A stretch of DNA of 64,000 nt from NCBI GenBank assembly GCA_039000515.1, contig JBCFYV010000012.1:41709025-41773024 (forward strand), written 5' to 3'. Of this stretch, positions 22,601 to 33,545 are shown piece after piece. Positions within the stretch are counted from its first letter, which is position 1; every line of letters begins with the position of its first letter. A program made the position numbers and the translations under genes. A model generated the notes under the pieces. That model did not search any database. It was not told where the DNA came from and saw nothing but the letters and a program-made list of their open reading frames with translations. Origin of the DNA: Timema cristinae. Its lineage: Eukaryota > Arthropoda > Insecta > Phasmatodea > Timematidae.

Positions 22601-24180
22601 AAAATCACCTCATAAAATAATAAATTGGGAGATTTTTCTGGTAAAGCCTTGCAAAAATGATGACAAAGTCATGGCACTTTGTGCACACGATCCCATTATA
22701 GGCTTGACAATAAAAGGGTTAAATACAAGTTGCTAGTTATAAGAAGTTCGCTCTCACATATTGAAATGACTTTTTATGGTTTTGATTTGGTCAACATTAA
22801 TTCTTTAGTGGCTGTAGGAAATTTAAAAAGTATCTCTAAAATAAATTAAGGTTCCAAACCAAAATTTTGTTTTTATTATGTAGAATTTAGAATGCTTTTG
22901 AGTAGCTTTAAGGATTCTAGGGATTCAAAGAATTGGGGAGAAATGCTTACTTTCAATGCGTCAGTGTCTCATCAATAATTTGACTAGGATATTCAAGGGT
23001 TCAAACCCATGGAGTGATGCGTCACACTCTCCTGTTTTGGTTAGCAGATAATGGGGAGTTGGAGATTTTAATCATGGCTGGATTTTACTAATCGGATAGC
23101 TCAGATGACTTTATCCGTAACAATTTCTTAAATTTCCAGCACCAGAGCAGTTAGGAGAGGACTTCATCGACAAGATAAACAAGACTCTATTCGGGGTGAA
23201 CGCTAGTATGCTGTTCCTGTTGGACGAGTCTGGTAGCGTGGCGCCCTATCAGTTCGAGATGGAGAAAACTTTTGCCGAGGCCATCGTTAACGCCTTCCCG
23301 TAGGATTTAAGTTATTACTAGCTGATAAGTTGAAATGTTGGTTAAAGTTCTAGTTTACATAGCACTGGTAGTAAAGTCAAACTGTATTTCGAACGAAGAC
23401 CTTTGCGTAAATTAATTAAAGTTTAATCTCAAAGTTTTAACAAATTTTAATGAGATAGATAATATATAATAGATAGAATAAATAGTTAAATAGATATAGT
23501 AATAGATAATAGAGATAGAAGGTTTAAATATAGTTTACTCTGACTTACTAATGGTGGGGAAGTTGGGACTCGAGTATCAATGATTTATTAATCTCCATAA
23601 ATACAAATGTGAATGCACTTTCTCTAAATATACGGATAGTCCATATGCGTTTGTAAGAAAAATGAACCCCAACCACCTGCCATTTATTTTTATCTACATC
23701 TGTGAATAAACTTGCTGAAACACTTATTCTTACAGATTAAGTGAGACTCGTACCGCTGGGGTGATCAGTTTCGACCACAATGCCTTCGTAGATATTGAAC
23801 TGACTGAGGGTTCTACCTGTGACTTTCAGAGGAGGGTGAAGGCCATCACTTACAGTGGAGGAGGGACTGATATTGAAAAGGTGCTCAACAATGCCCTGTC
23901 AGAAGTGAACAGCAACTCCTTGTTCGATACAACACTCGTCTGTGAGTAGATAGGTGTTGTATTAATAATAAATGCATAGTGGTTTTTAAAATTTCTACTT
24001 ATGACAGCCATATGTATTAGGTTAAAGCAGTGTATTTGTCATGAAAAATTATATATAAAGGTTTTTTTAACGTTCTTATATCCTGGTATTTGTACAACAA
24101 TTAGTAAAACATTTTCCATAAAACTCGCCCCAGTGCATCAGAAAAGATAAAACATAATCCATTTATTAAGAAGTAATTGA

Positions 24181-24229
<49 letters not shown>

Positions 24230-26792
24230 GCACCGCGTCTTACTACCCGTTCGGGTTATACGCACTTACGCTAATGTGTAATGGTAGGGTGATTGTGAGA
24301 TGAAATGAAGGACCTACACAGTTTAACGTGGAATCCGAACCACGGTGGCGGCCTGGCATTCCCCAAATTCACAAGATGTCTTGTCAGAGGTGAAGGAAGG
24401 GTTTGGTAATCAGATAAATCTGTGCCGGGACCGAGGATTGAACCCCGGCCGCCAGCACAGAAGTCTGACACCTTACCCCTAGACCACCAGGTCACCTAAG
24501 TAATTGAAATATAAGTAAGACATTAAATATATTTATGTCACTACTCTCCTACCTGTAGGTCAACGTGTAAGGATGGCTTAGTAGAATGGGTAGGCAGCGG
24601 CAAATAATTGTGAGGTTCAATTTGGTCTTGTTTATTGAATTAAATTAATAACTCTACTAGAATATAATGTGATGTAGGATTTCGAGCTAATTAAAAGATT
24701 TAAAGGAAAAGACCCTCGTTATATCAATGCCCTTACCAGCAGTTCCGTGCCCTGAACTATCTTCGGTGTTATAAATCTAGCTGGTGTCGAACACCCGAAC
24801 GCCCGGTGCTGCGCCGCTGTGGTCTGGCTCAGACTTCTAAGAGGGATGAGCGTCCTTCTCCATACTAAACAGGGACTAAAGCTGTAGGAAATTCCCCCAA
24901 AAGTTGCGGTAGCCGAGTATAAAAACTACGTCGAAATAGCCCCCTAACAGCTGACGTTTTTCTGCGGTCCCCTCTTTTCCTTTAAAGGTCTAACAATTCA
25001 CTGTTATATATAAAAAAGAGGGGTGTTTCCCCTAAATTACTAGTTTTGCCAATACTCTATGTTCTATAATTGGCAAAAAAAAACAACTAAGTTTTTAAAA
25101 ACATGACCTGGTACGAGAACACGACTGCTGATTCAGGACAGATGACAATGTGAGTTCTTAGACTTACGTCACCCTTTCTTGCTCTAGTTTGACTAAGGTC
25201 GGAGGCTACGACATTTATATTTATTTATCTATTTATTTAAAGTATTACCATGTATTATAAATATGAACATAATATATTATAAATAAACAACAACATATTT
25301 ATTTTTTATTTTAATAATTATTTGAAAATTAATAATCTAGCTAATGAAAGAGCTAAAATTATATTAATTGTTTAAATATGTATGCTAAAAAAATGGAAAG
25401 ATCAAAAACTGTATTACCTATTACGTTATGGTTATTCAGAACATTCAATTTTTTCTTATTTATACAGCTTTTAATATAACTTCAAGTGAAGCTTAGTGGG
25501 ACTTTTGGTTCATACTCCTTCAAATAGGTAGAATCCTAATAAATATGTTATATTTTTATTAATACCTAATCTAAGATGTATAATATGTTTATTTTCCACC
25601 CTTAACTGTCTCCTGCAGTTCTGGTGACTGATGGCGTGAGCTCGACAGATCCAACCGTCATGGCAAGCCTCCTAAAATCATCCGGTGATAACATCCTCTT
25701 CACCATAGGCGTGGCCAGTTACTCCCGTGGCCAGCTAGAACCCCTGTCCTCCCTCTACACTGACGGTTCCACTCTTTTCTTTGGCATCTCCAGCTTCCAA
25801 GTGTTTGACATCATCGCCAGCTATCTAAAGACAGGTAGATAACTGTTCTTCCCTCTTATAAAAAACAAACAGAAGTATAACACTTATTCATTCATATCTA
25901 AATAGTCAGAGAAACCACTTTTGTCTTATTTAACGACAGGTATTACTATTAACTAAATATGTGTAGCTTACTCTTCTCTACTCTTAAATAAGTACAGGCA
26001 GAGAAAACTTATTCATTATTGTCTAAATACTGGTAAAAATACTTATTTATAAATATCCAAACACAGGTAGAGAACACTTCTTTTACTATCCAAACACAGA
26101 AGAGAACACTTCTTCATTATTATCTAAACACAGGTAGAGAACACTTCTTCATTATTATCTAAAACAGGTAGAGAACACTTCTTCATTCTTATCTAAACAC
26201 AGGCAGAAAATACTTTTCATTTTTATTTAAACACAAGTGAGAACACTTCTTCATTTTTATATAAACACAGGCAGAAACACTTCTTCATTCTTATCTAAAC
26301 AACAGGTAGAGAACACTTATTTATAAATATCCAAACACAGGTAGAAACCACTTCTTCATTCTTATCTAAACACAGGTAGAAGCACTTCTTCTTTATTATC
26401 CAAACACAGGTAGAGAACACTTCTTCATTCTTATCTAAACACAAGTAGAGAACACTTCTTCATACTTATATAAACACAGGTAGAGAACACTTCTTCTTTA
26501 TTATCCAAACACAAGTAGAGAACACTTCTTCATACTTATAAAAACACAGGTAGAGAACAATTCTTCATTCTTATTTAAACACAGGTGTATAACATTTATT
26601 CATTATTATATAAACACAGTTAGAGAACACTACCATTTATTTATTTTGTTTGTAAGTCATGTTTTACATAACTTTTTTAAGACGTATCTATCTACATGGT
26701 AGCTCACTTCTTTAAAAGTGATGGATCAATAATTTTTTAAACTTATATTTATTTTTTAATCATTTCAGCTTACCACACCACAGCTGTACAAT
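18290..26792 (+). CDS. Secreted CBM14-CBM14-sushi-VWA protein gene (multi-exon, 5' end missing)
   Basis: Predicted exons are 18290-18822, 22100-22294, 23140-23299, 23736-23941, 25619-25834 and 26769-26792. Each has an AG acceptor and GT donor, and the phases fit at every joint: 1, 1, 1, 2, 1, 1 entering and 1, 1, 2, 1, 1, 1 leaving. Domain order is CBM14, CBM14 (after a 1-nt frameshift), CCP/sushi, VWA. CBM14 binds chitin; CCP and VWA domains mediate protein adhesion. The likely role is an extracellular matrix, cuticle/peritrophic or haemolymph adhesion or recognition protein; this is inference. The exon carrying the start codon and signal peptide was not found. Introns contain SINEs and a minisatellite. 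Alternatively, 18290-18905 could be a separate gene ending in frame at 18903, but the donor at 18822 fits the sushi exon in phase. Confidence 0.7.
19131..19371 (+). repeat. tRNA-like repeat sharing its end with 14.53-14.64 kb
   Basis: It has a B-box-like stretch (cccgggctcgattcctggga), a body with 'ttcccctttcacagtgatgg', and the end 'gtgtgctgatatcatttagt...cagaacgt' that recurs at 14565-14630. Probably another tRNA-derived SINE family. Confidence 0.55.
19375..19625 (+). repeat. SINE relic (family 3) with (ATA)n tail
   Basis: The head 'catggtctgaggcatcatta', 'gatggggagttcggagtt' and the body follow the family. The tail is an (ATA/AAT) microsatellite of about 50 bp from 19575. Confidence 0.65.
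19628..20142. repeat. Inverted dimer of a tRNA-headed repeat (about 220-250-bp arms)
   Basis: The left arm (about 19628-19874) and right arm (about 19921-20142) are near-identical inverted copies, from 'aagatcatgagctatcagat' at the outside to 'acctggacac...tcgaacc' at the centre. The centre contains a B-box-like tRNA segment (cccgggttcgattcctg). The left arm has an extra TATG-type microsatellite near 19755. This could be a head-to-head SINE dimer or a foldback element. Confidence 0.8.
20225..20395 (+). repeat. Third copy of the tRNA-headed repeat
   Basis: The head is tRNA-like (actcagtggtagagcattgg, then ccgggttcgattcctg) with a possible 5-bp anticodon stem TTGGC/GCCAA. The acceptor and T stems do not pair, so it is not a functional tRNA gene. 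It continues into the same body as the inverted dimer and ends before the outer part of that arm. Confidence 0.7.
20860..21095 (+). repeat. SINE relic (family 3)
   Basis: The head 'ggctttggtggccgcatttt', B box 'ggttcgattcacagttgggt', body, and tail 'ctgaacaggtagtaagacgc' match the shared 3' end of the SINEs here. Confidence 0.75.
22100..22294 (+). CDS. Exon encoding one CCP/sushi domain
   Basis: Entered after 'gtttccag' in phase 1 and left at 'aaga|gtaaat' in phase 1, so it is a symmetric, insertable domain exon of 195 nt. The product begins [11 protein letters not shown], then has [13 protein letters not shown] and ECTDDGWSG, and ends IPSCK. The four canonical sushi cysteines and the GY and W positions are present. 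A further cysteine pair (ETC...DTC) suggests an extra disulfide, as in some long CCP modules. Confidence 0.85.
23140..23299 (+). CDS. VWA exon 1 (MIDAS DxSxS)
   Basis: Enters in phase 1 after 'aatttccag' and leaves in phase 2 at ccc|gtagga. It carries the first beta strand and metal-site motif, [16 protein letters not shown], followed by the first helix ([12 protein letters not shown]). Confidence 0.85.
23736..23941 (+). CDS. VWA exon 2
   Basis: Enters after 'cttacag' in phase 2 and leaves at t|gtgagt in phase 1. It encodes [17 protein letters not shown] and the second MIDAS segment [16 protein letters not shown], whose threonine is in the expected place. The in-frame TAG just past the donor is intronic. 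Confidence 0.85.
24182..24497 (-). repeat. SINE family 1 (copy E), intronic
   Basis: Full-length copy in the intron between the second and third VWA exons, antisense to the gene. It has an (ATT)n tail of about 48 bp and an 11-bp target duplication, aagtaattgaa, at 24171-24181 and 24498-24508. The open frame 24271-24495 is the SINE itself. Confidence 0.9.
24710..25010. other. GC-richer unassigned block in an intron
   Basis: Base composition departs from the neighbours ('cgaacgcccggtgctgcgcc' near 24795), and a TATA-like 'gagtataaaaac' occurs at 24915. No frame, terminal repeat or tRNA box was convincing. It may be part of an old element. Confidence 0.3.
25619..25834 (+). CDS. VWA exon 3
   Basis: Enters after 'tcctgcag' in phase 1 and leaves at acag|gtagat in phase 1. 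It encodes [12 protein letters not shown] (the third MIDAS aspartate), then [19 protein letters not shown] and the C-terminal helix [10 protein letters not shown], completing a VWA domain of about 170 residues. The downstream intron starts with a minisatellite resembling this exon's end. Confidence 0.85.
25850..26635 (+). repeat. Minisatellite (about 22 units of ~35 bp) resembling the exon 5' splice site
   Basis: The unit reads approximately 'tatctaaacacaggtagag' followed by 'aacacttcttcattct'. Its start matches the end of VWA exon 3 plus its donor (tatctaaagacag|gtagat, 25823-25840), and even the next intron bases (aactgttcttccct) align. Early units (25860-26040) are diverged, later ones are more alike. 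About nine units keep a complete CAG|GTAGA donor-like sequence. Confidence 0.85.
26769..26792 (+). CDS. 24-nt microexon
   Basis: Bounded by 'atcatttcag' and a consensus donor gtaagt, phase 1 on both sides, adding the residues AYHTTAVQ after the VWA domain. Very short, but both splice sites are strong and the phase fits. Confidence 0.55.
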
Positions 26793-27369
26793 GTAAGTAT
26801 TGCACAATGTTCCAAATTTCAAAAATATACTTGGTTAAGTTTTAGAACAAAGTGAAATACGTAATTCCATAAATTGAATTCAGTAACCTAATTTTATCTC
26901 AAAATTCATGTTGTAGTTTTTATTCTGATAAAAATTCTTAGATTTATTAGCATAGCAAATACTTAATTTGACTATAAAATTTTCTAAATCTAGTTCGATA
27001 TTTTATAATTCCAGTATATTTGTCATGCAGATGTCACTTTAGACATATAATGTTGGCCCTACATTTTGATAGCGGTATTACATATACACGAATTTTTGTA
27101 TATGTTGGTTAGGTTACAATATTTTCGTACCATAAATACCTACTCATCTTTGTAAAGATAGATAAACATTAAAGCAAATTTATAGTCAATAGTGTTTGCC
27201 ATCAAACAACGTTCTTGATCTTGGAAAAACACATTTTTTCTTAAATATACAGTGGGAAAAAACACGTTTTGTAACAAATTAATATGATAAACTGTATTTA
27301 AAGTAAACAATAAAACTATAAAACTAGGTTTAGTAGCGTATGCTTATTGATCAATTTATTACCAACAAC

Positions 27370-27500
27370 AAATCTAAGGGCCCCTGGTTCGTTTCCGGTT
27401 GGTGTTGAAGTGTATACTGACTAATTATTGTGAAAGGGCTAATTATTCTAGTCAATAAATATCTAGGTGCTAAATGTGGGTGTACAGTGCTGCTAATTTT
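27370..27500 (+). repeat. tRNA-like fragment
   Basis: A short stretch around 'cccctggttcgtttccggtt' resembles a decayed B box with flanking arm. Too degraded to assign to a family. Confidence 0.3.
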
Positions 27501-27688
27501 AGAGTCCTAGATTAAGTTTTTAGCTCTTGGGTTAACATCAAATGTGTGTTTAAAAAGTGTAAGCTAGAGCCTAAATTAAGAATAAACAATTTTAAACAAC
27601 TTACACCCATATTGGTTTTAACAGTCATCTTGTATGGTGTGTTAAAAATCTTGTATTAATAATTACAAAATGTTCTACATTATTTCAG

Positions 27689-27731
27689 GAAGTTATTCCT
27701 ACATTGTAGATGAAATTGAAATAAAAATAAA
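27689..27731 (+). CDS. Possible terminal exon with stop at the splice junction and polyA signals
   Basis: The acceptor 'ttatttcag' lies at 27680-27688. Joining the phase-1 T of the microexon to the first bases (ga) makes TGA, ending the protein there. AATAAA hexamers at 27720-27725 and 27726-27731 would serve as polyA signals. An alternative is that the gene continues to exons I could not recognise. Confidence 0.3.
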
Positions 27732-28150
27732 ATTCTAAAAGGTTTAGAAACTAATACCCGAAGATAATTACTAATATACTGAGGGTAATTTTTTTCAATT
27801 TCTGATCTCATACTCTCCCTCAAGGTGAATGAAATTTAATTTCCTTAAATTTAACTCTCATACTATTGTATTAGAAAATTTTAATCTCTCAGGCATTAAA
27901 GAATTCTATAAAATTATCTAATATTTTTAAAATGAAAATTAACATTTTGAGCTGCTAATTTAAAACCACAGTAAAATTAAAGTGGGAGAATTTTAGGACT
28001 GATTTTCTTAATGACCCGAGAAAAATGTTGTTATAAATGTTCTGGTAGTTATATTTATTCATATGGTAAAAAAAGACCGTAAAAAATAATATGATAGAAT
28101 CATTTAAAAATAGTTTAAATAAATATTGATTTTAAACCAAATATTTAATC

Positions 28151-28240
28151 TTCTGCTAAAGTTACGTTCACTGCTAAAGCTATGTTTTATACTAAAGCTA
28201 TGTTTTCTGTTAAACTATATTTTATGTTAAAGATAAGTTT
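28151..28240 (+). repeat. Short degenerate tandem repeat
   Basis: Variants of 'ctaaagctatgtttt' recur about every 20-30 bp, four or five times. Confidence 0.5.
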
Positions 28241-29934
28241 GATATCTATTAATATGTTTATAACCATCGTTAAAGTGATCGTATATGATTGTATTTGTGA
28301 GGTAGAAATGATTTTTTAATCTCTCAACTGAATTTATATTTTAGATGTGTGTGTGAATATTTTTCTACCCTCCTAACAGGCAAATTCAGGTGTAGTTCCA
28401 CTCTTTATAATTACTTATTGCTTAAATTAGGTACACACTATTATTTTGTCTAAATATTTAAAAAATATCTGATTAATATCGTTTTAGAATTATTTTGTAA
28501 ATGAAGCAACAACTTAGACAAAACACAACTCAAGTGAAGCGCTTTACCAAGACCCTTGGCCTAGATATTTGGATTTCCAAGCGCTATTTACAAATATATT
28601 ATCTGTTGGATTGTGGTTAAATTTGTAAATAATAACTTTAATCAAGTATTTTATGAGTAGCTGTTTTAATAATAATATTTATGTTGCTAATGATCTTTTA
28701 GAGTCGACGCACCAAAAACTTCAATAAAAATAAAAATGACTCGAATTTTCAACTTAAATTTCCTTAACTATAGTGCTCATCAACAGTCGCTAGATCTATA
28801 AGTATACATCAGTAATGATACATAAGAACAACAATATATAGAATAACTTATAGAGGCAAACAATAATTACAGTTAAACATAAAATTAAATAATTAAATGG
28901 ATACTCTTAGTATGATGTGTTGAAGTATAGCAATTAGAATAAAAAAGGGAATATATATATACATATATATATATATAAAATTAATCAAAAAAGAAAATTA
29001 TAAAACATATATATTGATGAAGAATATAATATATAATTTTTATTCTTAATTGTAAGGGAGTTTCTTAAATAACTCTTTGAGTTTGGCTCTTCTTTTATAA
29101 TAAAAGTCAATTCCAGCAAATAGAGTTTGCGCTACGAATACAACGGCCAAAAGGTTTAATAAACTAGTAATATTACTTGATAAAAGATAATTTTGGATTT
29201 TGAGAGTACTGAAGGAACATGGATATTTTTATGTTCAAGAGAGGATTTAAAGGAAATGTTTGTATTACCAATATTTAAAAAATAATTAAAACAAACATTT
29301 ACAAGGAAATTATTTAAGGCACAAGCTATTAAATGTTTTTCCTTTAAAGTTATTAAATATTTTCCCTCTAATTTATAATATATTTTTTAATGTTTACTTT
29401 CAGGTCCATGAAATTACAATATTTAACAAGATCGAAGTTTTTACACTAGTCGTGGGGGAAATATTGCTTTCTTTATTTACTATTTCAATAAGTGCTGAGT
29501 GCCACACTCTTGGCAATTAAATTTTAACGTGTTTTTATACATTTATAATTTACTACTTTGTTTTTGGATGTCCTAAGAAACAATGTGTATTATTGCTTGC
29601 ATTTAATTAGAATGTGATATATTTAATATAATAAATCTATCAAATAGCTAATTACCATTATTAAAGGAGGCTATTTTAAGTTACACACATATATTATACT
29701 TTTTCATTTATTTAGCAAATAATCATAACATCCATTTATACTGTGCTTGATTGTGATTTTACACCAATACATGTAAGATAAGTTGAAAAAAAAACACGCA
29801 ATTAATAAAAATGTATGCAAACTAACTAAGAAATATTCAATTATTTATTACTCATGCTAAACTGTATTTATAGCTATTAATAAATTTGTCCAATGAAAAT
29901 ATATGAAGCTCTTGAATAGGAGTAAAATGGGGAC
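28241..29934. other. Non-coding AT-rich stretch
   Basis: TA microsatellites near 28951-28980 are the only structure noted. No gene recognised. Confidence 0.5.
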
Positions 29935-29943
29935 CATTCTATA

Positions 29944-30203
29944 TTTTATTATTTTTAATATTATTATTTAGCCCTGCGTCTTACTACCCGTTCGGGTTAT
30001 ACGCTTTAAGTATTAATTACGCTAATGGATTGGGAATCGGGAAGGTTGAATTAGATGAAATGAACCCGCATTTAGAGTGGAAAACCATTTAGGAAAAGCC
30101 ACCCCAGTTCACCCGACCGAGACTCGAACCTTGATCTCCCCGTCCTCGGCGGCCGAGCTCAACACGACTAGCGCGTTAGCCAAATACGCCACGAGGCAGG
30201 TTT
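29944..30203 (-). repeat. SINE family 2, full length
   Basis: Read in reverse it has the cctgcctcgtggcgtatttg head, a B box, the body and the gggtagtaagacgcagggct tail. A 9-bp duplication, cattctata, lies at 29935-29943 and 30204-30212. Confidence 0.85.
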
Positions 30204-31339
30204 CATTCTATAGATTATGAAATAGAATAAGTATGATTTTTACGTTAAATTGATGCTGATTTTAAAATGTAATAATATGTTTTTAATAATCATAAAGAGA
30301 ACTAGGTTAATCGTAAAAGTTTTTTTTACCTCACTATTATGTTGGATCTTCACATTTTATGCGCCTCCGAGTTAAAATAAATGTGTATTCTACAATTCTA
30401 TATGTTTGAGCTACATTCCGTTAATCCGAAAGTTATCAGTCTTATAATATAATTTAGTGCTTATAAGATAGGGGCATTAAGGTAAGACTGTTACCTTTGG
30501 ATAAAAAAAGGTAAATGGGGGGAAAGCCTAAATGGTTTGATGGATCTCAGTAAGCATTGTACTTAGAAGTTAATGATAATACTGTAACACGCTATTTTTT
30601 TTACAAATTAAACCTATGATAATTACAAATTAAACCTATGATAATTTCAGATTTTTAATCGGGTTAATCTTATGATGGATAAACCACGTTCTAGAACCAT
30701 ATGTTCAACTTAAATAATTTTATCAACTATATTAATAATTACGGCCAATGCAAATACTTTATTAATTTACAAACATAATATATTGGCGGGTAAAACTAAC
30801 AAACACTCACAAAAAACACTACCAACGAAATGACGTAAATTGTATTTTTTATCCGGGTAGCACACACACATACACACATACACACACACACACACACACA
30901 TACTCACACACGTGTTCGAAGACAGCTCTCGACCTAATAACACGAGAGATGCTCTCTTGGTTTTTCAAACTGTTGGGTTTAAAATGTGACCTTCAAGCAA
31001 TCATAACACAGATATAATCACATGATTCTAGACTGTCCATAGTGTTTTTGCATTTTCACCCTCTTACAACAAGTTCTAAGTAAATTATAGCTTATAGCAG
31101 CTTAAAATAAGATTTAAATGCTACAATACCTTCGGACAATAAACGTAATTTTATTTCCAGATTTAATGTTACTAGAATTTCATTTATTAACGAATTGTAA
31201 AAATTCGAAATTATTCGAAAATAGATCTAGAAATAATGTTTCAAAATGATTATCTGCGAAGTGTTTAACATTATAAACAACACTTTATACTTGTTTTTCA
31301 TATAGCAATTATTTAATACACCACAAACCACTTAAAGGT
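30204..31339. other. Non-coding spacer with a 22-bp duplication and a CA microsatellite
   Basis: A direct 22-bp duplication (acaaattaaacctatgataa...) starts at 30603 and 30625. A CA-rich microsatellite spans 30861-30905. Nothing else was recognised. Confidence 0.6.
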
Positions 31340-31590
31340 TTTATTTTGGTACCACGTGTTACTATCCGTTAGTGTTAAAACGCATATGAACTATACGTTA
31401 ATGTGTAAGGGATGTGGAAGATTTAATTTAGAAGAAGTGTACACACATTTGTATGTAGAGAGAGCGATGAACCAGTTAGAAAAAAACCCTACCCTCTCTT
31501 CAACCAAATAGGGATCCAATTCAGATCATCCATTATCGGCAAATCCAGTCTATGGTGAGAGTGTCGCCTTAGACAATTCCACCAACAAAT
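31340..31590 (-). repeat. SINE relic (family 3)
   Basis: The reverse complement shows the 'gtctaaggcgacactctcac' head and eroded body, ending in a tail like 'aacggatagtaacacgtggt'. Confidence 0.65.
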
Positions 31591-31757
31591 TGGATAACAT
31601 AAGATTTATTCTAAGTGGAAGAGTAATTTAAAGGAAATGCACCCTAATTAACATGAAGGTGGATGAAAAAACCCTATTAATCAAATTTATCAAACTATAT
31701 CACCGGGATTTGGGTTGAGATTTGAACCTTTACCTCCCTGAAAGAGGAACACTTATA

Positions 31758-32010
31758 TACAGGGTGGGCCAAAACCTTTAGACGATTAGTAACTTAAAAA
31801 TTAACACTTTAATTGAAAAGTTAATATTCTTTAGCGAATAAAAGCAAACTACATACTACACGTATTCACCTTTTGAAGATAATGTCTCTTAGGTGAGCTC
31901 CACCGGACGTCAGACAAACCTCAGCACATTGCCCATCACTTTCCTCAGAATAGATCGTCTAATTGTTTGCGGCCCAACCCGTATCACGCGTAGGGCCCTG
32001 TTAACAATGC
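31758..32010 (-). pseudogene. Tc1/mariner-like transposon end with transposase 3' remnant
   Basis: The sequence tacagggtgggccaaaacc at 31758 is a TA followed by a CAGGGTGG-type terminal repeat, similar to the MITE at 13.3 kb. On the minus strand, just inside, a frame reads CAEVCLTSGGAHLRDIIFKR then stop, the kind of C-terminus (basic, GG-x-H) seen at the end of some IS630/Tc1/mariner-type transposases. Upstream frames are broken. The other end was not found. Confidence 0.45.
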
Positions 32011-33545
32011 TTTGAGTATACAGGTTTTAATGTTCATTACAAATTTCGTATAGAAACGTCACAGGAAATCCATTCTAGTGCTGATTTTAGACTACGTGGA
32101 CACCAGCTTCATTGGTCCAGTGATTGGTTTAAATAATCTTGTTGGTTACACTATCCACAAACATCTGGAACACACCGAACTAATCAAAAATAGTAGTTTC
32201 CTGGTGACATAATTTTGTTTCCGGGATTGAGTCCAACAATGTTTTTTTGATCTTTCAGTCAATATAAAACACCCGCTCATAAAATATACACAAGAGCTAC
32301 ACTTTTTATTTTAACATAGAATAATAAACAAATAAAAGACTGTTCCCATTATTTTTATAATTTATTATCATCGTCAAAGCGGTATCCCTTACTAAAGTAT
32401 GTTTTAAAAACTTTTGTAATTTTTTTGTAGATTTTCAAACAACCCAATATACTTCGTTTAGTAAGTTCATTTTATTATATATATAGTTTTTATTATTCCT
32501 AGTTAATAGACCAATCTGATTTAATGTGAATTGTGTGAGACACGATAAGTTAGAACTTTCGTAATCAGTAGTTCTGGAAACAGTAAACCTCACGCTCTCC
32601 TGCTATATCGTTAATTTTTATGATATAATTTTGGATTTCAAATTGAATACTCTCCTATAACTTATCCTTCTACTCGGTGATCAAGTTGGAAAGAAAACCG
32701 CTGAATACTATATTCACATAGAATAATCGGGGATCACGTGGATTAAGAGGTCACTCTCGGAAAACATGTCTAAACGTTTAAAAAATATGCCCTGGGCAGT
32801 CCATTGATTGATTTGTATTATAAATGTAAATAAATTGAGATGAGCTATTAAACGAAAAATCTTTTGAACATCCATCATATGGAAACGGAGGGACAGATTT
32901 AAAATATATGTACCTCACATTCAATTTTATACCTAGATTCACAGTATATTCCCATTAAATTTAATTAAAATCGGTCTTCACATTAGTATAGATTAACAAA
33001 GATCTGGATAGATTGACAAAGAAATGCCAAATAATCAAGTTGAAATAAAAGCCTCGAATTATTCGGTCAATACAACGAATTTAATCTAAATTTAATTACT
33101 TAAATTGCCCTTGACACCCATACCAATGGGTATACGGACTAAGTTTTATATTTTTATATAGTCTTGTTTACTGGCAACTGGGACGTCAAGGCTCTATTAA
33201 TGACCAGGTGATCTAAGGTGTATTTTTCCTAATAATCTTCAAATCAAATGTGTATACACTGTAACTAGTTACAAGTAACAGTTCAATCAAATGGCCTAAT
33301 ACCCACCCTCCGACCTGGTTGAACTACAATTTATTCACGCTTGGCCGTGACCTATATATATATATATATAGTATAGAGAGAGAGAGAGAGTGTGGTGTTT
33401 TGTTTGTATCGGCACTCATTGTACCATCTGGCTTAGCACGAGGTGAGCATCTCTATTTAAGTTAGGGCTTAACTTCCTTTTTTCAAAATTCCCTTTCAGA
33501 TAATTTATGCAATCTATACAAAATTATTAATTTGGGCTTACATAT
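32011..33545. other. Non-coding stretch
   Basis: A TA run (33353-33370) followed by a GA run (33376-33390) lies near the end. The remainder shows no gene or element I can support. Confidence 0.5.

Noticed and set aside
26040..26630. CRISPR-like array (regular ~35-bp units)
   Set aside because: Units are contiguous with no unique spacers, the genome is eukaryotic, and the units align to the neighbouring splice donor.
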